DNA of 64,000 bases from Excoecaria cochinchinensis (lineage: Eukaryota; Streptophyta; Magnoliopsida; Malpighiales; Euphorbiaceae): assembly GCA_947683425.1 (NCBI GenBank), contig CANTUQ010000055.1, positions 10,577,501 to 10,641,500 on the forward strand. The letters run 5' to 3'. Positions 58,008 to 64,000 of this stretch are shown piece after piece; position 1 is the first letter of the stretch, and every line of letters starts with the position of its first letter. Under the pieces are notes generated by a model, which made no database searches, was not told the DNA's origin, and saw only the letters and a program-made list of their open reading frames with translations. The translations under genes were made by a program, and so were the position numbers.

Positions 58008-60332
58008 TGTAACATCCCCTTACCGCCCCTAAAAAAGAACCTTCTTACCACATAACAAGCCTATTAGGTATGGTACGGGATGTCACAATAAGGTGTACTT
58101 AAGCTCCATTATATGCATTTAACTCTTTAATTAGAACATTTATTTGCATAAGCAAGTTGTGTTCATATGAAATCTATTACTTAATTGCATATATAATATA
58201 CATTAGAGATATAAAATTTCTACTTCCATAAATACATCACAGTGTTCTAAGCTAGTATTACATTTATTAATTCACTTAATTAATATTTATATATTAATAT
58301 TTACATCTACTATTACAAATACAAAATAGATAAAACATTTACAAAGGCTATTACAAAAACCTACATTAGTCTCTTTCTCCTATCCTTGTATTAGCCTTGT
58401 CTTCTATAGAATGTCCTTGAACGCATCTTTAAACTTTGTACTTACATGGATAAACACCGGTGCTAAGCAGATAGCTTAATGGGGAACATATGAGTTTAAG
58501 GACAACCACTCACAGTAGTCGTTGGACGAGCACACATTATTCATATTCTATGAACAAATACACTCTTAATAGTGCATCATCCACACATTAATGTGATTAT
58601 GAATACATTAAACTACATAGTTATGTTCACATTTAAATTTCAACATATCAAAGCACATGCATTTCATTACCAATAACTTTTCATGTCACATTACACTTCT
58701 ATAATTAGCCTGCCATTCCTAATGAAGTGGCTAACAGGATAATACGGTAGGTACCTAAAGGTATAAAACACGATTACCCAAAGGTATATAGTCATAGTTT
58801 GGTTATGGTAGGTACCCAAATGTAGTGTGAAGACTTATCAATCTCAATAATGACACCATGGGTATCGATGGTGGGCTACAGTAAATGGTAGTCCTTATAG
58901 ACATGCCTATCTATCCACTACCCAATAATAAGTATGCTTCGGACAAATTCATTTTTACACTACAATATTTGAATTATTATTATGCATATTATATTTAAAA
59001 TCAAGTCATTATAATCATATAATAGTCATACCAATTTAGGAACTTATGCCATATATTTATCATAATATGTACCATTTAACCAGATTTTCATATAAAATCC
59101 TTTTTATGACTTTTGCCTCGGTTATATTAATGTCCCATGCAAAATCATTTAATATCAATACATACACCTGATACATATCAATTAATAATGTTAAGCACGT
59201 AATAAAATCATTTCGATCTAATTCAAGTTCCACCTAGCCGAGAAAAGTCACTTAATTAAATTCCAAAATTTAGGGGTCACATGGTGTAATGACATTCTGC
59301 CCAATAGAATGCTGGTAACTTCCCGGGACCATATTTGATTGAAATTTTGACATTGAATATGAAATTTTGAGGTAAAGTTTTCTTCATAAGAAATGTTTCC
59401 CTATCTTTTAAGTCTCTAACGATTTAAAATTTGGTCATTTAGACCTGTAACTTAAGAGATATGACTAAATCATTCTAGACTTCTCCTACACAATTTCCAA
59501 GGACAGAATTATGACCTTAAGTTTGAAAACTTTTTGGGAATGATAAATACTAAATTTGGCCATACTATATGCATAAAACTACTCCCTTAAGTGTCTAATT
59601 TTAGTAGAATTTTGATTCATATCATTTGGAGTCCTATTGAATAAGTTACACTCAAAACACTATAAACTATTCCCAAAACAGGGGCAGCAACGGGTATGTG
59701 TTTTCAATCAAATTTTCAAAAGCCCTATATGCCGAACTGGGTCTTATTTCTTTATAAAATTTAAAGGTTTATCTCTTAAGTTTCATCTCCACCTAGAATC
59801 ACTCTAATTGGAGTTTTGTAGGCCAAGATATGGCCTCAACACAGAAATGGTGTAAGGTGAACCCCAAACGGAATTACACTAAGGATTTATAGAGCTTCTC
59901 TTGGAGTTTTCTTGGCATAAAATGGGGCCAATTTTTGGTGTGTTTTGAAGTGGAAATGGCTGGATTTCTAACCCCATTCCATCTGGGCAAGATGGCCTTA
60001 AATAGGGCCATGCACATTTCTCTTCAGAATTTTAGAAAATGCTACGTGCTCAAATTCTATTGGTCAATTTTCTCTTTTGCAATTAAGTCCTTTATCTCCC
60101 ACTTGATTGTACATTTGCATGTAATTTTTCTCTTAATCATACATTGGCCTACAATACTTTTCAATTTATGCAATTATTCTCTTATTAATAAATTACCAAA
60201 TTTCCCTTGACTTTTAACTTAATACCGGTTATGTCTTTTACTACACCTAACCACACTCGATTATGCATTTTCGGCCCTCATTATGCCTTAGGCATGTCCT
60301 AAGACATCTAGAGCATAATTTAGGGCCTTACA
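58008..60332 (-). repeat. 5' LTR of element Z
   Basis: Plus-strand ends TGTAACATCCCC and GGGCCTTACA. 2.3 kb. Inserted in the viral movement-protein remnant. Contains a version of the double hairpin seen in the chromovirus LTRs (~58441-58487: ATAAACACCGGTGCTAAGC) and repeated GGTACC(T/C)AAAGGTA words near 58745-58830. No CGCGAC array and no gene; a 91-codon open frame at 59935-60210 lacks any domain. Confidence 0.8.
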
Positions 60333-60402
60333 ATTACCTTATCTAAAAACAAATTGATAGTTTCATGTTCCTGATTAACAACTATAATTTGTTTGGATGT
60401 TT

Positions 60403-60684
60403 TTATAGATAATCTTGTAAAAATTTGAAAGTACCAATAGAATAAATAGTCCTAATATCTTGTTTAGACATTGTCCAATGAAATAAATCATTTTCAATTT
60501 TAGAAATATTAACTTCAATAGAATTCATATCTAAAGTGTTGTTGTTGTTGTTGTTGTTGTTGTTTTTGTTGTTGTTGTTGTTGTTGTTATTATTATTATT
60601 ATCATCATCATCATCAACATCTATATTAGAATTATAACTTGAACCTGGTTTTCTAACAGAAAAAATTCTAAATAGTATATCCAT
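60403..60684 (-). pseudogene. Endogenous pararetrovirus, N-terminal part of the polyprotein/movement protein
   Basis: Minus-strand open piece of 93 codons. After an Asp/Asn-rich run made by a (GTT)n/(ATT)n microsatellite (60538-60615) it has NSIEVNISKIENDLFHW and QDIRTIYSIGTFKFLQDYL, which resemble the N-terminal region of caulimovirid movement proteins. Continues in broken form to 60333, where element Z's LTR begins. Same strand as the protease-RT relic, so the two may be parts of one provirus-like copy. Confidence 0.6.
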
Positions 60685-60955
60685 TTAAAGTTATATTAAT
60701 TAAGTTTATATAAAGATAAAAACAATAGGATAGAACCTGTGTGATCATGGGACCAGCCAACTATACATGACCACCTTGCCTACTCTTGGCATCACATGGC
60801 TGACCCACGCTAAGCCTTAAGGATTGACCAATGTTTCATGTCCTCAAGAACAATCTTCCTGCTTTCTTACTTTAGCATAAACTTAATCAAATGACCTTGT
60901 ATAGATAGGCTAACTAAAAATTTCTCCTTATATCCTACCACTAGGCTCTGATATA
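60685..60955 (-). other. Probable viral leader with PBS-like end
   Basis: Non-coding stretch upstream of the movement-protein remnant. Near 60938-60955 the minus strand reads TATATCAGAGCCTAGTGG: the ATCAGAGC core of a tRNA-Met PBS, its 5' bases apparently replaced by the neighbouring AT repeat. Confidence 0.4.
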
Positions 60956-60965
60956 AATATATAAA

Positions 60966-61021
<56 letters not shown>

Positions 61022-61075
61022 TGTATATATGAATGTATGTATATATATTGTATATATACATACATCTAAATGTAA
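60955..61075. repeat. (AT)n / (ATGT)n microsatellite
   Basis: Runs of TATA and GTATGTATG-type units. Tyr/Ile-rich open frames across it are artefacts. Confidence 0.95.
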
Positions 61076-61770
61076 CCACCTTAATCTATACATATAAATC
61101 CGCACATGTATACATACTTGGTACCTAAGGTTTCCCCTCAATATCTATTACAAAAGATTATTTCATCATTCGCAAATTTTTTTAGGTGTATCTCATTTTT
61201 GCTTACATTCATATATCAATTTAATTCATGTCAAATTGCTACACATATGCATGTAATTGAGTGTTTGCTATACCTTAACAAATTGTCCAATTCGGACCCC
61301 TTGAAGTGCCTTTTTTCTCCTTGCACTTATTCATCTATCTTCTTTTCCTTCTCTTCCATGTTCTAAATTTAAGAAGATGGAACTATGAGATGACGTAGAG
61401 ATTAATATGATCTGGTATACCATAGGTATACGTTATGGTATACCAAAAGCTAAATGTGAAATCTAACTATATGGAAGTTTTATATTACACATTCATACAT
61501 GTGTATAGCCTCAGATAAATTTAAAGATAACAGCTTTGAGGTCGAATTGGTGTATATTACAGATTAATCTATACACATTATATACTCTAGGTACCCCTAA
61601 GGTATATAATAGTATATGTGCAAATATGTAACGTAAATGAAGTTTTATGAATAAATGTACTTGAATACATAAAAGTATATTTGATTGTGATAATGGTATA
61701 AATGACAAATTGTGATTGATTATAATTGACCAAACCTAAACATTACAAACGTCTTAGTATATATTGGATA
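61076..61770. other. Unassigned AT-rich sequence
   Basis: No gene recognised. Contains GGTATACC words in both orientations near 61414-61440 and two similar blocks (CTTAATCTATACATA..GGTACCTAAGG near 61080 and ATTAATCTATACACA..GGTACCCCTAAGG near 61562), suggesting a diverged direct repeat of ~480 bp spacing. Could be the start of the next element's LTR. Confidence 0.3.
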
Positions 61771-63352
61771 TACTATTGTCTAGAAGTGATAGGAGCTTAA
61801 TTGAGGTATAATTTAGTGTATGTTTTGTATGAGTTTGTGAAATTAATCATGTAATTGTGTGTATATTTGATGTCATATGTGTTAGTTTATGTTTATTTAT
61901 ATTAGATTGCATGTTTTTGTGTTTACTAGTGTTTTTAGGTGAAAAATGAAGAGAAGAAGCAGATATGTGGAGAGGATTAAGAGAGCAGAGAAGGGTCATG
62001 ACTAGTGATGCTAGATCACGAGTCGTGACTGGCAAAGAAGAACGCAGAGGGAAGGAAGAAAAGAAGAGGAGGAGTTGTGAGAGTAGGGTTACGAGTCGTG
62101 AATCCACATTGCGACTCATGACGATGCAAAGAGGCCAACGTGAAGAGAAGAAAGAAAGAAAGAGGAAGGAAGGTCACGAATCGTGACAAGAGATCACGAC
62201 ACGTGACGATGCAAGAATGAGCGAGAAGAAGGAAGGGCGAAAGCAGGTCACGATTCACGGAAGGTCACAACTCACACGCGAAGTCACAATGCGTGATTGG
62301 AGGTCGCGACTTGTGAGTGGCAAGAGAGAAGAAGAAAAGCGAAGGGAAGAAAGAGGGAAAAGAAAAGGGGAGCGCGTTCTGTTGCGAGCGCGACAGAGAC
62401 GACCGTTGGAGCAGTTTTCCTTGAAAAATCACCTCCTTTCACCAACAATTACAACAATTCTCAAGGGACATCTCTAAGAGACAGAAACTTCTAATTATCA
62501 TCTACAAATACTTAGTTTAACTATAATTTTAAAAAAAAATGGAATTTTAGTTAAGTAATTTTTTGTATTTAGTAAGACAGATTTATAGTTAAAGTTCTTA
62601 GTTAGTTTTCATGTTTTGAAGAAGAAGATCAAGGAGAAGAAAATCTATTTGAAGAATTGAGAAAAGGGTTGAAGGACTTCTATCTTAATTTCTTATCTTT
62701 TATTTCTTCTCTATCACTTAATGAATACTAATTTAATGAATTTGTTCATTATTAACATTCTTTAATTCCATCTATTTTAAGAGTCTTTGCTTGCAGATTT
62801 TCTATTAGTATCTTTTGCATGATCTTTATAAGTTAAAGTAATTCAAAAGTTTGCTTTATCTGAAATCTAATAGAATTTCATTATTAAGATATATTTGAGA
62901 GATCGGTATATTGAGATAATTGCTATAGGTTAGTGTTTATTCTTAAAATATGTAATTAGAAACCTCTAATTCATTAATGAAAATTGTGAGTTAGAATTTT
63001 AATTGTATGTTTTAGGCATTTTAATTCATGTCGAGAGAGTGAGTTAAAAATTTATTCTAACTTGGCTTGCAAAAAAAGATGAAAGATGTTAATCAAAATG
63101 ATGGAATCAAGTTCATTATCTTTAATTCTTCATGATTTATTTTATCTTCTTTTGACTATCAATAATTAGGCTTAATTGGTTTACATGTTAGATTAGTTTA
63201 AAATCACCTTTCTATTTGATAATTGTAAACAAAATTAAAATTGAGTAGTAATAGTGTGTAAAACGCATTCCTCGTGGGATCGATATCTAAAGTACTATTT
63301 CGGTACACCGTATACTTGCGGTATAATTAGCATCTATAGGAAATGCTCTACA
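61770..63352 (+). repeat. 5' LTR of an Athila/Tat-like element (left end undefined)
   Basis: The right end, ..ATGCTCTACA at 63352, is set by the PBS. Before it, TCGTGGGATCGATAT (63273-63287) is the kind of block common near the end of such LTRs. Contains the TCACGA palindrome array (61990-62310) and one CGCGAC hairpin (62379-62396). The open frames at 61965-62186 and 62217-62494 only track the purine-rich array. I could not place the left end. Confidence 0.6.
61990..62320 (+). repeat. TCACGA/TCGTGA palindrome array
   Basis: Repeated short palindromes in purine-rich DNA: TCACGAGTCGTGA (62016-62028), GTCACGAATCGTGAC (62173-62187), then ATCACGACACGTGAC and several imperfect ones up to ~62315. 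Same design as the TCGCGA arrays but with A/T in place of one C/G pair. Confidence 0.8.
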
Positions 63353-63358
63353 AGTTTT

Positions 63359-63375
63359 TGGCGCCGTTACCGGGG
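63359..63375 (+). promoter_or_regulatory. Primer binding site of the right-edge element
   Basis: TGGCGCCGTTACCGGGG, one base from the common plant PBS TGGCGCCGTTGCCGGGG used by Athila and related non-chromovirus Ty3 elements. Confidence 0.85.
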
Positions 63376-63502
63376 AACGGTTGATTTACCATTATGAAAC
63401 TTGATTTATGATTTTGGATTACAATATTTTCTTTTGTTTTAATTTGTTTGATTTAGGTTAACTTTGTGTTTTGTTTTTGGTTTTACAGGATTTGAAAAGT
63501 TC

Positions 63503-64000
63503 ATGCCTAGTACAAGGAGTTCTTTAGAAGAGCTTGAACCCCTTAAATCCTGAAATTGAAAGGTTTTTGTCAAGTAACCGGAAGTCCAATAAGAAAAAGA
63601 ACAAGGAAAAGAGATCAATTCTCATGGCTGAAGAACAAAATCCGCCAAGATTGATGGACTTTGCTACACCTACTTTGAGTGGTGCACAACAAGGAGTGGT
63701 AAGGCCAACGGTAAATGCAAATCAATTTGAGATTAAGCCTTCACTCTTACAAATGATTCAAAATAGTATACAATTCTATGGTTTGGTAAATGAGGATCCT
63801 AATGCTCATTTGGCAAATTTTCTTGAAATATGTGATACCTTTAAGATTAATGGTGTCTTGGCTGATGCAATCAAACTTAGGCTTTTCCCTTTCACTTTGA
63901 AAGATAAGGCCAAAGCTTGGTTGAATTCGCTAGCAAGGGGATCAATCACTACTTGGGACCAATTGGCCCAAGCATTTTTATCCAAATATTTTCCCTTGGC
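63503..64000 (+). pseudogene. Start of gag of an Athila/Tat-like element (cut by window edge)
   Basis: An ATG at 63503 opens MPSTRSSLEELEPLKS and stops; one base out of frame, the reading resumes (NPEIERFLSS) and is open through the ATG at 63624 to the edge of the window. From 63624: MAEEQNPPRLMDFATPTLSG, then the conserved capsid words FEIKPSLLQMIQNSIQFYGL, DPNAHLANFLEICDTF, LRLFPFTLKDKAKAWLNSL and WDQLAQAFLSKYFPL, diagnostic of the retrotransposon Gag family in Athila/Tat-type elements. Either the short N-terminal part is lost to a one-base insertion near 63540 or 63624 is the usable start. Protein continues off the window. Confidence 0.85.

Noticed and set aside
61965..62494. Arg/Glu/Lys-rich frames near the right-edge LTR as a nuclear protein
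   Set aside because: Both strands and overlapping frames are open because of the purine-rich palindrome array; nothing matches a known domain.

Overview
This is transposon-packed plant nuclear DNA, probably eudicot heterochromatin. It is AT-rich, carries several families of long-LTR Ty3/gypsy elements, a Mutator-type element and an endogenous plant pararetrovirus, and shows no host gene, tRNA or rRNA that I can support. Every protein-like stretch belongs to a mobile element or the viral relic, and nearly all are broken. I cannot name the species.

Layout, left to right. (A) 1-~18,010, minus strand: a Tat-like Ty3 element running off the left edge. Only part of its interior and its 5' LTR (from 15,624) are present. 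Two insertions split it: an almost complete chromovirus-type element (2833-12625, plus, TSD ATTTT) and a solo LTR of the same family (12716-15369, TSD CCATT). (B) 18320-40186, minus: a second Tat-like element with both LTRs, a broken gag and no pol, full of tandem repeats. Its 3' LTR is split by another chromovirus-type element (18546-28151, minus, TSD AGACC). B itself sits inside an LTR that appears to span 18165-42860, and that LTR also carries a 1.2-kb Mutator-like element (41313-42526, 9-bp TSD AATAATTTA). (C) ~42.9-49.3 kb and ~60.3-60.95 kb: relics of an endogenous caulimovirid, with an inverted copy, a 1.68-kb tandem duplication and degraded protease, reverse transcriptase, RNase H and movement-protein segments. 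About 11 kb of LTR sequence separates the two parts. (D) 49.34-60.33 kb: two related LTRs in tandem (the first split by a solo LTR at 51563-54192, TSD CCACG), an LTR fragment on the minus strand, and a 5' LTR-PBS-gag fragment. (E) ~61.8-64.0 kb, plus: the 5' end of an Athila/Tat-like element (LTR, PBS, start of gag) running off the right edge.

How the parts relate. The chromovirus-type elements encode Gag-protease-RT-RNase H-integrase-chromodomain, and their LTRs occur six times here (two element pairs and two solo LTRs). Elements A and B look non-autonomous. The most unusual signal is not a gene. The long LTRs of the chromovirus-type family contain a CpG-dense array of near-perfect hairpins, followed by a chain of conserved stem-loops and splice-site-like signals, between the probable transcription start and the primer binding site. 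Shorter versions of the same CGCGAC palindromes recur in two other LTR families.
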